Positions 12,701-28,434 of a stretch of DNA of 64,000 bases are shown here, piece by piece. A program made the translations under genes and the position numbers. The stretch's first letter is position 1, and each line of letters begins with the position of its first letter. Source of the stretch: Buddleja alternifolia (lineage: Eukaryota > Streptophyta > Magnoliopsida > Lamiales > Scrophulariaceae); NCBI GenBank assembly GCA_019426215.1, contig CM033408.1:30545953-30609952 (forward strand), written 5' to 3'. The notes under the pieces were generated by a model. That model was not told the DNA's origin and made no database searches. It saw nothing but the letters and a program-made list of their open reading frames with translations.

Positions 12701-15294
12701 GCTAAGGAAGATTCTTATGGATCTAGAGGTTGTTAGAGAAGGGCTAACCCCGATCACACTCCATTGTGATAATTTTGGTGCTGTAGCTAATTCTAAAGAA
12801 CCAAGAAGCCATAACCGTTCAAAGCACATTGAAAGGAAGTATCACATTATTAGAGAATATGTAGATCGTGGAGAGATTGTGGTTACCAAGATAGCATCGA
12901 CTAATAATTTAGCAGATCCCTTTACTAGAACATTGACACAAAATAGTTTTGATTCTCATTTAGAAGGGATGGGTATTAGATATATGGCTAGTTGGATTTG
13001 AGGGCAAGTCGGAGATTGTTAGGGATTATGCCCTAAAAATCTAATTATATGAAACGTTTATATTCGTTTATGAAATTGATCTTTATTATTTTTGTTGCAA
13101 GTTATGAGTATTATAAAACTCGTACTATAAGATAGACGTAGTCCAATATAATATATGATAATTCAAATAGAAGTGTTGTTCGATGAAAAGACTTGGGTTA
13201 TATGTGTCATATGTTATTATAAATAGGTTGTAGTCGATGATAAGATTGGCTGTCTTATCTGCTAATGAATATAATATATCATATTCGATGATTTGTCTTA
13301 ATCATGAGAATGTGGATTCCATATATAATATATTCGTGTAAATCAATGAGATTGAAACACTGAACCGGACCAAATGAGTTATTTATTTTTTGGCTACTAT
13401 CAAAATAAATAATTTGAAACAACTACTTTAAATCCTATGACTGTCGTGAATTAATGCATCTAGTGTATATTACTTTGATATATTCAGAAGTGAGGTTTTC
13501 GGTGACCAATATACTTTATACATTGAGTAATTGCATGAAATGTGATTATGAAGAACATTCATAAGAAATCTATAATCTCCATGAGGGATAAGAAATATTC
13601 CCTTTAATAGATTTGCAATGTTCGACTATTTTAAAACTTTGGCTAAAGTATTTCATGTGAAGTGTCACTGAAATTAAACGAAAAATGATTTTTCGTATGA
13701 GAAAGTTGACAATGAGCAAATCGGCAATTTAGGATAAGTGGTGAAAAATAAAATAATAGTAGCATTGATTTTATTTCTTCACGGATATTTCGATAGAGGA
13801 GTTAATTGTAATATTCTTAAGTATGAGAACTCTTGAGTAATTTAATCTATTCTAGTGTGCAACAATATTTATTTAGTGGACCTAAATATTGTTAAGTGGT
13901 AATCAAATATTACCATGCGATGGTAATTCGATTTGACCCATTTGGAGCTAGAATTAGTTTTTCCCTAAGGTCCCTTCGCAAGCCTCGAATAGAAATTCGA
14001 TTAAATACTAAAAGGTCCATTGGATGGATAGTTTTTTGAATTTAGATGAAAAGATGTGGGATATATCTTTAGAGAAAGATATTTAAATTAAAGTTAAATT
14101 AAATTAAATTTAATTTAAAAAAAAAGGGGACGGGCGCGTGGGTGCCACAAGCGCGCGTGACTGTCATGCGACATCCCAACCAGCGTTTCATGCTGGCTGT
14201 CTTTGGCGCGTGTAGTGCATGCGCCTCGGCTGTGTGAGGTGGCCAGGTCGTGTGCCATTGTGGCATTGAGCCTTGCCCATCTCCTTTGGCAACTGTCCCA
14301 CATTGGTTTTTCACAAAACCTCAACCCTTTGAAACTTAGGATTTTTTTGGGAGTTCAAAAATCGCCACAACAAAATTGCATAGGAATTTTCAAGGTAATA
14401 AGTTTACTTTAGAAAATATACTTGAAAAGTATAAAATTTCCTTTTTTGAGAAATTTATTTTAGTATTAAATTTTATTGGGAGCCCACTCCCCCGAGTTCA
14501 AAGTGAGGCATTGCGAAGAAGGCTTTGCGGTGCACGAGCTCGAGTTCCTCCGGCAAGTAGGAGGGTTTGTCAGTTGCGGTGCATTCCACCGGCTAGTTTC
14601 AATCTTCTGAAGGTTGTATTTCTTAATTTTAATTATTGGTTTTATTTCTATGACATGCGATTATTTGATTTTAATTAAATTGTTTAATTAGTTAGTCTTT
14701 TAATTGCTAGCTATAGTTTACCAATAATTATTAATTAAATTATTCAATTAGTTATCTTTTGTGATAGTATTTAATTTTTTTTTAATGTCCTGCATGTACG
14801 CGTTAGAACTACACTTTATTTAATTCCGCTGTGTACTAATTTGGGGTTATTTTTGAAGTAATTTCCTAACAGAGAATTGGATGTTGAAAGTGCCATGAAC
14901 CTAGATATTTATCTTGTTTTACTAGTTAGACTTCAGAACAAATTAGCATTCTTTGGTACTTCTATGTGTTTTCTGCCTCTATAAATGGCAAGTTTCTGAT
15001 CTTGTTACTTCTAACATGTTGCTTAAATTCTGGGTTTGAATCCTGCAGAGGGTACAGGTCAAAATTTTGTGGATGAAGACAATCATAACAAATCAAATAC
15101 CAAGCCTCGACTGAAAAAGTCAAAGACAGCTTTAGCGGATACTTCACATCATGATCAAGTAATGTCTAAGGTTGAATTTCTATTAGGAATTAATTTCAAA
15201 CTTTTTGATCTCATCCAGGCTTTTGTCGTCTTTTCAGATTGTGCCTTCCACAAGATGTCTCACAACAGATATTAGGAAGCTCCTGGCTGGTTGA
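3775..15294 (+). CDS. COR27: COR27/COR28-like cold-regulated, clock-linked protein (5 exons)
   Basis: Proposed exons: 3775-3903, 5216-5395, 5506-5779, 15049-15158 and 15238-15294. All have GT-AG borders and compatible phases, giving 249 residues, close to the length I recall for Arabidopsis COR27. Family-like blocks occur in order: WTDEKHSSYLNNLEVSFVKQL (residues 49-69), TVLRYGCWQK and SPWMYGAKR (about 105-142), QNFVDED (about 199-205), a basic KPRLKKSK patch, and a short C-terminal IVPSTRCLTT block. COR27/COR28 are small nuclear regulators, without a known enzyme fold, that link cold, blue light, COP1-HY5 and the evening clock. Intron 3 is about 9.3 kb because it holds a whole Copia element. 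The ATG at 3775 was chosen because it opens the frame reaching the first donor; an ATG at 3771 is out of frame. COR27 versus COR28 is undecided. Confidence 0.82.
3904..5215 (+). other. Intron 1 of the COR27-like gene
   Basis: About 1.3 kb, T-rich, running from a gtaattc donor to a ttctgcag acceptor. I saw no coding frame or clear element in it. Confidence 0.6.
6146..8036 (+). repeat. 5' LTR of the intronic Copia
   Basis: 1,891 bp, TGTTAGG to CCTAACA. It contains a GC-rich patch (about 7280-7400) and a TATAAATA box at 7484-7491, the probable promoter. Near the end are AT-rich direct repeats of the ttaattaaattgtttaatta type. It pairs with 13017-14871. Confidence 0.93.
8039..8050 (+). other. 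Primer-binding site (initiator tRNA-Met)
   Basis: TGGTATCAGAGC, two bases after the LTR end, is the usual plant Copia primer-binding site complementary to the 3' end of initiator tRNA-Met. Confidence 0.9.
9039..9818 (+). pseudogene. Copia gag, disrupted
   Basis: Starts MASISPLQSILKENKLLGPN, a typical plant Copia gag N-terminus, but stops at 9257. The reading continues in other frames (9344-9559, 9477-9689). The CX2CX4HX4C knuckle CFHCGEDDHWKRNC is at 9777-9818. At least two frame changes and stops separate these parts, so it cannot make a full gag protein. Confidence 0.85.
9925..13001 (+). pseudogene. Copia pol (PR-INT-RT-RNase H), disrupted
   Basis: A protease DSG is at 9936-9944. The integrase zinc finger (HLCLGHI, CESCLEGK) lies in 10246-10569 and the integrase core (RSDRSGEYLS, TPQQNGDAEKRNRT) in 10639-11169. 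Reverse transcriptase motifs occur in 11603-12085 (MDVKTGFLKGNL, YVDDILL). RNase H motifs occur in 12324-13001 (MEAEYVTASEAAKEAYWLR, HCDNFGAVAN). Several stops and frame changes separate the blocks, for example stops near 10567, 11478, 11849 and 12083. The last frame ends 15 bp before the 3' LTR. Confidence 0.9.
13017..14871 (+). repeat. 3' LTR of the intronic Copia
   Basis: 1,855 bp, matching the 5' LTR with scattered substitutions and small indels. The TATA-box segment present in the 5' copy is missing here: the text passes from gaaact directly to taggattttttt near 14331-14347. Confidence 0.93.
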
Positions 15295-16193
15295 CAAGAA
15301 TAGTTTAAGGAACAGTTGAAAGCCAGATTCAGGTGATTTTGAAAGGGATTGCTATCATCGTCCATAAAGTTTTCAATCATAGTATTAAGAATATGTTTTT
15401 GCATTCATATGAATTCAATTAGTTTGGTTTATAGAGAAGAATGTTGATGTAAAAGATAAATATACCTTTATAGAGAAAGGAGTTTGTTTCCTTCCTTTCT
15501 ATGAATTAGGCATTATGCGGAAGTAGTAAGTAGGGGTATATGTGAATTGAGCCGAGCTGAACAAATATGGTTCGAGCTTGTTGAGTTTTTATCGAGCTTG
15601 CCATTCAATTCATGTCGCTTTATTCTCGCTAGAGAAGCATCTCAATCTAAAAGTTTGACTTGAATTTCTGTAGTGTACCAAGACAAAATTCGTCATCCTT
15701 GCTTTTTTGAAGTTGGTGAGTGGAGGTGGTTAGGTTGGTAAGTGACCACAATCGAGCCCACATGACACTATTCAACTTTGATATGGATTCATTTTTTTTA
15801 ACATTGTGTTTAAATTTGGTTTGATGGTTAAAATGAGACGGGTTCGAATGAATCGAACACGAGTTGGGCAATGATTGATTTGAAATTTGTACATTTTACC
15901 ATCTTCACGGTCAAATTTCAAGTCCTAAAGTACCAAACGGAAGTGATCAAATTTATTTGTTATGCATGCACAACGAGATCTCAATGAGGGTGTAGATGGT
16001 CCATTTTCATTAGGTTGACTTGTTTTCTCAATTAATCATTTTGAGTAATTTTATGTGTTTTATTTTTCCTTGAACAATTTTGTGGATCGTATTATGCTTG
16101 TTGAATAGGGTCGTTTTATGAGTTCTCGATATTTGGAATTTTGGAATTATCAGATAATTTATGGGAAGAGATACGTGTTTATATATCTATAAT

Positions 16194-16323
16194 TTTTTTT
16201 TTTGGTTGCCTACCACAGTATCCTGGACATTGTCGGACTAATCTGTTGGTCCACCCGGGTCGCACACCTGGCCTGGTGGGTGAGTCTTCCAACGGGGTAA
16301 CTACTTACACAAGGAATCGAAAC
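16194..16323 (-). mobile_element. 5'-truncated SINE
   Basis: A 130-bp insert flanked by an exact 18-bp direct repeat, TGTTTATATATCTATAAT, at 16176-16193 and 16324-16341. Its left end is a poly-T run, so on the minus strand it ends in poly-A. The minus strand starts with TTTCGATTCC, a box-B-like pol III element. No box A precedes it, so the copy is 5'-truncated. Poly-A plus a long TSD indicates LINE-driven retroposition. Confidence 0.8.
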
Positions 16324-16956
16324 TGTTTATATATCTATAATGGTATATCGAAACTCTCAAATAATGTATCCCAAATGCAAAGATGGTCTGATATTAATGG
16401 AAAAATAAAGATAAAAACTGTTTTAAATATGTCTTTGTTCTTTTGAGAAATTTTTATCTTTTATATCTAAAAACTGTTTTAACTTATATATATCGTCTCA
16501 TTGGAGTTGCTACACCCTCCTCTTTTCCTTTTTCTGAATGATTAATTAGGTTTGGTAAAGCATGATCTGTTCTCTCCAACTAAACAACTTTTCAATGGAT
16601 CTATTATATGTTTATTATGCATGAACTCTGGCAGTGATGATGAATTATGATTATGTTTTTCCTTATCTTTTTATGGGAATTCTTGCCTCCTAAGGTAAGT
16701 AATTATTGCAAAGGAAAATAATAAAAATTCATTTTTTTTCCTTTTCTTTTTAATAAGCCTGGCTTTCTAAAATCAAATTTTCCAATATAAGTTTAGTACT
16801 TTAGTTTAACTTTTACAGACATAAAATTGAAAAAAAAAAAAATTAGGTATGCCCTCAAGATAACAGATTATAGTTCTTATTGATTTAGTTTAATTTTTTT
16901 AAAATTAATCATGTAATAAGCAAATTATATTCAAGACATCTTTATTATAATTTGAG

Positions 16957-17317
16957 GGTGCACGTGAGCTGACCAAAATTTTCGGCTCGAGCTCAAAGAA
17001 CCTTATTTCAGCTTGAGTCTGATCTAAAAAGAATTTTTTTTATATTATTTAATGCATACATATAAATCTTGTATCAATATATATTTTTATATATAATTAT
17101 GATATATAAAATACATCATTATTTATATATAAACATATATAATATTATAAAACATAATATTCTATCTATTAATAAATAAAAAATAGTAAACATACTTTTT
17201 ATTATAAGCTTGTGAGCCCTTCGAACAAGTACAAATTGACTCGAGCTTGGCTTCAAGCTCAACACAAGATTGAAAAAATTCGAGCTCGTGTCGGCTCGAT
17301 TAGTTGTCCACCCTAAT
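16957..17317. mobile_element. GAGCTCG-rich hAT-like MITE candidate
   Basis: Starts gagggtgcacgtgagctg and ends gttgtccaccctaa, giving short inverted AGGGTG/CACCCT ends, with cggctcgagctc and gagctcgtgtcggctcg inside each end. It resembles the element at 25600-25920, which has a clear 8-bp TSD. Here I found no matching TSD, so the borders are uncertain. Confidence 0.4.
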
Positions 17318-17412
17318 TATATAGTTGAAAGGGTAATTGATAATAAATTAAGTTTTTTTATTATCAATTACTCTTTCAGACTATAAATAAATAATTGATA
17401 ATAAATTAAGTA

Positions 17413-17610
17413 ACTAAGTGGGTTGGAGTAGTGGTTCAGTACTTCGTTTTTTAAGCAAGTGGTTGGGAGTTCGAATTCCAACAACTGTGAATGGAAAAAA
17501 CTACTTGGTCAGCCTCCTACCGCTTAGTGCGCTGACAGTGGGGCGAGAGATTAATCTCACGACGTTCGGCTATGAAAATACCTTGGGAAATCAAAAAAAT
17601 TAAAAATAAA
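17413..17610 (+). mobile_element. tRNA-derived SINE with 13-bp TSD
   Basis: About 198 bp flanked by exact direct repeats AATAAATTAAGTA at 17400-17412 and 17611-17623. The head has a box-A-like ggagtagtggttcag and a box-B-like gagttcgaattcc about 45 bp apart, as in a pol III promoter. The end is A-rich. This is the structure of a tRNA-derived plant SINE; it is not a functional tRNA gene. Confidence 0.85.
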
Positions 17611-18032
17611 AATAAATTAAGTATTTGTACGTTTGGTGGGCCTACACATGTCAAATCAAATTGCTACTCTAAGAAGCACCAAAAGAAGAAGAAAAAATTG
17701 CTACTCTATGAGATAAAAATAATGAAATAAAAATACTACTGTACAATATTTGACTCTCATTAGTGCAATACAACTATATTAGTACATACAGACAATATTT
17801 TTATCCAAGACATATTGCTATTCTATGAGCTTAATTTACGCAACCAAAAAAACATAAAACACACACACACACACACAATACATATTTCTTACAAGACCTC
17901 CAAAGCTCCTCCCATGGAGGCGTAGACTTCACACATCTTGACCTCACTTAAAATACCCAAAACACCCTCAAAACAAAACACACAGTCGAAGATCAAAACT
18001 CCCATTTCAATCCCTTCCAAGGTGGGGATAAA

Positions 18033-23639
<5,607 letters not shown>

Positions 23640-25168
23640 TTTCGTTTTTTGAGTTACACGATTATTAGAGGTCGAAAACTCCTCCCACCCTCATTTTTGT
23701 GGAAAGGGTTGAGTTACTCATCAGTCGTATTGTATCCATTAGTTTCAGGGATATAGAAATTCTTGTATGGCGGCTACAGTTGAGGGTATTATGTTGTATT
23801 TATACACATGATGTTCTTCTATTTCTTTTACATAAATGAAATTTCGCCAAAATTTCGTAAGTTCATTTCCAATGTGAGGATTTCGTGGCTAAATTAGAGT
23901 CACTTATTAATATCCTATGCGCCAATATTTTGGAATTGGCATTGTTTGATGCAATTCAATTCTTTGTTACATAACTGTGTAAAAAGATTTTATAACATTT
24001 ATGTATGCACAATATGCATATAATCGGCCAATTATGATATGAAGAGAGAAAAGCACACGGTGAATTTAATTTTTCCACTTCACATTACATTACTCGATTT
24101 TATATGTACCGTACATGTACGTATGCCATGTATAATTGTTATACTTACGCATGCACGACATATAGCCCTAATTGGTTGGTATACCACTCTATAAAAATTA
24201 TTTTTTCAAAGAAAATTTTATGAAAAATGCATTTATATGACATTCTATCAAGATTTTTTCATAAAAAAATATCAATGTTTCTATTTTTATCTTGTAAAAT
24301 TTGAAAAAGTAGCTAATTTTTGAAAAAAATCTTCCGAGAAAAAGAGAAAAAATAGTTTTAGCCTATTCATGATTTGACAGTTTCTCATCGATTAAAAGGA
24401 TTTTATCCGACTTTTCGCAACTCCGAATGAAAAATTAATCACATATTCCAATGTAAAATAACACAAGGTACAAAATAAGATCCATTTTGCTTTTTTTTTT
24501 ATGCCTATATTGATGAATTTGATTAAAATTCGTATATGAAATATTATATCTAAACACAAATTCTAACAAATTTCTCACAACAAAAAATATATCACATCAA
24601 CCATAATCATTACATGTTTTTCTCTAAAAAAATAATCACCCAAACACACTTTTAACCCTACATTTTTTATCCCCAAAAACACTTTTTCTCACTTTTGTCA
24701 TGAAAAAAAATTCTTCGAAATGAATATGCCAACTAATTAAGCCCTAATTTTTTTTCCTCATGTCAAAATTACCTGATTATATGTGTATCACACATCTGTT
24801 CGTATAGCAGGATCAACCTAATATTGGATTCGAAGAATGCTATCTCTATGCTACGGCATTTTGAAGAGTCTCTTGGATGAACGGAGCTCGACACGAGTTC
24901 AAGGGGCTTAAGTAGCTTAAACGAAAAGTCTCGAGTTCGAGGGATTAATCTTGAATTTTGGGCCTATTAATCGGTCCAAATTCTTATCAGCTTTCTTTAA
25001 ACCCAATTATTATCAGCCCAGTACGCTGGTAAATCACCATGTCCAAGCCTTGACCCACTCTCTCTATCTCCCCTAAAACCCCAAATCCATTTCCTTAAAA
25101 ACCCTAAAATCTAAAATCTAAAATCGCGGTGAATTCACAATTTTCTACTGCATTTAGTTTTTACGTGA
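23640..25168. other. Intergenic region between FUT11-like and PPR genes
   Basis: AT-rich 3' flank of the fucosyltransferase gene, then a MITE-like stretch (about 24165-24755). The PPR upstream region follows, with TGGGCC at 24959-24964 (site II type) and an AAACCCTAA telo-box-like stretch near 25097-25106. Those motifs are common upstream of plant organelle-biogenesis genes. No other gene seen. Confidence 0.55.
24165..24755. mobile_element. Candidate MITE with imperfect terminal inverted repeats
   Basis: The left end reads gccctaattggttggtata. The right end reads atatgccaactaattaagccc, whose reverse complement matches the left end with a few differences. The interior is AT-rich and noncoding. 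No certain TSD. Confidence 0.45.
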
Positions 25169-28100
25169 ATGTTCAGGTATATCGATTATACATCTACCTA
25201 ATTTATTGATATGAAATACATTGCCTTTTGGGATTGCGAAATTTATGTATATTTACTCATGTTCGCCTTTTTGAGCTGAATTTTTTAACTGATTTCTGTT
25301 TTTTTGCTTCATTTCTGGTGGAAATAATTCAATTGCATTTCTTATTTAATTAATTCTGAGTAAATGAGTGCTCTTCAAGTGTTAGGATAAAGAAACATGA
25401 GATTAAATTATGTTTGTATTACAGTGAAATTTTGATTATACCAATTTCATGGTTGAGATAATTCAGTTTCAGAGTTTAATGATGACGATTAAGGTTTTCG
25501 AGTAAAGGTGGACTGGATGATTTGAAGCCTGATTAAATTTTTAAATGTACGCTTCAAGTTCTTCTGTAGTATAGTTAGTATAAGCTTTTATTTTCTGTTT
25601 AGGACTGAAAGATGAACCAATTTTCTCGATGCTTGACTGGAGATCATTCGGGAAGAGTTCGTTTGAGTTCAATTCGTTAACATATCAAACCGAGCTTGAA
25701 CAACTTTTTATGTGTTTGATAAGTTTAAAGTTCCGCTCAAGCTCGACTCGATTAGTAAAAAATAATAAAATATGTGCAAAAAAATCAAGCTACTCTAGCT
25801 CAATTCGTGTTTGGCTTGATTGACAATCAAACCAAGCTCAAACACAAATTCCAAAGCTTCGATAATAATTTAAACAAGCTTGAACAACAACTCGTTTGAC
25901 TCGACTCATTTACAACCCTATTTCTGTTACCGTTGTGTTTCTGTCTTTGTTTATGGGCTTTAATTATTCTTTTCCTACTCAGATTGCTGCCCACCTGCAA
26001 TGCTGGGCTTATTTTGAAGTCTCTGTTGTCCTCAAGGTGTTACCTCTTACGTACTCATAGTCTGAGCTGCATAGGAAGTATTTCAAATGGTAGTGTTGGA
26101 AAGACCAGAGAGATTGATATTGAGCTTCTATTTAATGCCTGCACCACATCTAAGGTTTCCAAGCGCGTTCATGCGCTTCTTATCGTGTCAGGGAGAGCTC
26201 AAAGCATTTTTGTTGCCACCAGGCTTGTCAATATCTATTCCCATCTTGGTGATGTGTCATCATCTCGAGACACTTTTAATCAGGTTCCAAGAAAAGATGC
26301 CTATACTTGGAACTCAATGGTATCAGCTTATGTCCGTAATCGTTGTTTCAGTGAAGCAGTGAAATGTGCTCATGAAATGCTGTCAAGCACTGATGTCAGG
26401 CCTGATTCTTATACTTTTCCTCCAGTGTTGAAAGCTTGTAATGCTTTACTTGATGGGACAAGGTTGCATTGCTGGGTTTTGAAATCAGGGTTTGAATGGG
26501 ATGTATTTGTGGCTGCTTCCTTGGTGCATATGTATTGTCGTTTTGGTTTTCCTGATAGTGCGTATAAAATTTTCAAAGACATGCCATTTCGTGATATGGG
26601 ATGTTGGAACTCTATGATTTCTGGATTTTGCCAAAATGGTAACTCTGAGGAAGCATTGCGCATATTTGGTGCCATGAGATTGGAGGGTATGCAGATGGAT
26701 ACGGTGACTGCTGCTACTATTCTCTCAATTTGTCCACAAATGAATGATATATTACTTGGAATATTGATCCATTTGTATGTGATAAAACATGGTTTGGAGT
26801 TTAATGTGTTCGTTTCAAATGCGTTGATTAATATGTATGCAAAATTTGGTGAATTAAAATGTGCCCAGAATGTCTTTGACCACATGGATGTTAGAGATTT
26901 AGTCTCATGGAACTCCATAATTGCAGCATATGAGCAAAATGATTACCCGAATGATGCAATCAAGTTCTTCCATCACATGCAATCAAATAAAGTTCCTCCG
27001 GATTCGCTGACACTTGTCAGTTTGTCTTCCAGTATTGCTCAGACCAAGGATTTATTGTGCAGCAAGTCTGTTCATGGATTTGTCATGAGAAGATGTTGGA
27101 TTACAGAAGACACTGTGATTGGAAATGGGGTTGTTGATATGTATGCAAAATTGGGCATTATTGAGTATGCTCGCAAGGTTTTTGTGGAACTTCCTTGTAA
27201 GGATGTAATCTCATGGAACACAATGATAACGGGTTATGCTCAAAATGGTTTTGCAAGTGAGGCTATTGAGGTGTACCACGAGATGAAAGAGAGTGACAAT
27301 GTGAAACCTAACCAAGGGACATTTGTGTCCATTTTACCTGCTTATGCTCATTTGGGAGCTCTAAGAGATGGAATGAGAATTCATAGTCATGTGCTTAAAG
27401 AAGGCCTTAACTTGGATGTTTTTGTGGGCACTTGCCTTCTTGATCTATATGGAAAATGTGGGAAATTGAGCGAAGCAATGTCTTTATTCTATGAGGTGTC
27501 GAGAGAAACCTCTGTCCCTTGGAATGCCATAATATCATGTCATGGGCTCCATGGTCTTGGCGAGACATCTCTGAAACTTTTTAAGGATATGTCAAATGAA
27601 GGAGCGAAGCCAGATCATGTGACCTTTTTATCATTGCTTACTGCGTGTAGCCATTCGGGTTTGGTTGATAAGGGAAAGTGGTGTTTTGATATAATGCAGC
27701 AAGATTATAAAATTAAACCGACATTAAAGCACTATGGTTGCATGGTAGACTTGTTTGGTAGGGCTGGGCTATTGGAAAAGGCATATAGTTTCATTGAGAG
27801 CATGCCTTTGAGACCTGATGCTTCTATATGGGGAGCTCTTTTAGGTGCTTGTAGAATCCATGGAAATGTCGAAATGGGTAAAAAGGCCTCAAATCGCTTG
27901 TTTGAACTGGATTCACAAAATGTTGGGTATTATGTTTTGTTGTCAAATCTTTACGCAAATTTTGGGCGATGGGAAGGAGCGGATGAAGTGAGATCTTTGG
28001 CCAGGGATAAGGGTTTGTGGAAAACTCCCGGTTGGAGCTCAATTGAAATAAGTAACAAAATTGAAGTCTTTTACACAGGAAATCAATCTCATCCACAGTG

Positions 28101-28434
28101 TGAAGAGATATATAAGGAACTAGCAATACTAAATGCTAAACTAAAAGGCCTTGGTTATACCCCAGACTATAGTTTTGTACTGCAGGATGTTGAGGACGAT
28201 GAGAAAGAAAACATACTTACAAGTCATAGCGAGAGGTTAGCTATTATGTATGGGATTCTCAATACGTCCCCCAAAACTTCTATTAAGATATTCAAAAATT
28301 TACGGGTATGTGGGGACTGCCACAGTGTAACAAAATTCATATCAAAACTTACAGAGAGGGAGATTATTGTAAGAGATTCTAATCGCTTTCATCACTTTAA
28401 AGATGGAGTTTGTTCCTGTGGTGACTATTGGTGA
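25169..28434 (+). CDS. EMB2758: PPR-DYW organellar protein, EMB2758-like
   Basis: Proposed: a coding exon of 8 nt (ATGTTCAG, 25169-25176), an intron with a hAT MITE (25177-25982), and a main exon 25983-28434; 819 residues beginning MFRLLPTCNAG. The main frame has no ATG for its first roughly 130 codons, so a start upstream is required. The ttttcctactcag acceptor and the atgttcag|gtatat donor join in phase. The N-terminus is rich in R, S and L with few acids, fitting an organelle presequence. PLS-type PPR repeats fill the middle (for example DVFVAASLVHMYCRFG and DVISWNTMITGYAQNG). The C-terminal E/DYW region has HSE at 751-753, CGDC at 779-782 and final DYW, the cytidine-deaminase-like signature of C-to-U RNA editing. 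The close likeness to Arabidopsis EMB2758 (At4g33990) is from memory. Confidence 0.88.
25600..25920. mobile_element. hAT-type MITE in PPR gene intron 1
   Basis: 321 bp flanked by an exact 8-bp TSD, TTTCTGTT, at 25592-25599 and 25921-25928. The left end taggactgaaagatgaa and the right end ttcatttacaaccct-type sequence (tcatttacaaccta region) form imperfect TAGGG-class inverted ends. The interior repeats the gagctcgaacc/cgagcttg theme. TSD length and TIR type fit hAT. It lies 62 bp before the proposed splice acceptor. Confidence 0.85.

Larger units (their letters stand above)
6146..14871 (+). mobile_element. Ty1/copia LTR retrotransposon inside COR27-like intron 3
   Basis: 8,726 bp bounded by long direct repeats that start TGTTAGG and end CCTAACA. 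Flanking 5-mers are GACAA (6141-6145) and GAGAA (14872-14876), a TSD with one mismatch. A primer-binding site matching initiator tRNA-Met sits 2 nt after the left LTR. The internal region runs gag, protease, integrase, reverse transcriptase, RNase H on the plus strand, the Copia order, but stops and frameshifts interrupt it. The LTRs show many substitutions and indels, so the insertion is not recent. It has the same orientation as the host gene. Confidence 0.95.
15295..18032. other. AT-rich intergenic spacer with retroposed elements
   Basis: The 3' flank of the COR27-like gene and 5' flank of the fucosyltransferase gene. It holds a GAGCTCG-rich stretch (about 15530-15860), two SINEs (16194-16323 and 17413-17610), a second GAGCTCG-rich element (about 16957-17317) and a CA repeat (about 17860-17876). 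No gene is supported. A short ATG-GAG-GCG-TAG frame at 17914-17925 may be an upstream ORF of the next gene. Confidence 0.6.

Noticed and set aside
15530..15860. hAT MITE starting tagggg near 15530
   Set aside because: The left end fits the GAGCTCG family but no right end or TSD was found.
16141..16446. 101-codon plus frame
   Set aside because: It spans the reverse-oriented SINE and its two TSD copies, so the frame is accidental.
17413..17490. Possible tRNA gene
   Set aside because: Boxes A and B are present, but there is no cloverleaf, and the A-rich tail plus TSD show a SINE.
25933..25982. PPR frame taken to start at 25933
   Set aside because: The codon there is TTG, not ATG. An in-phase ATG exon and acceptor upstream explain the start better.
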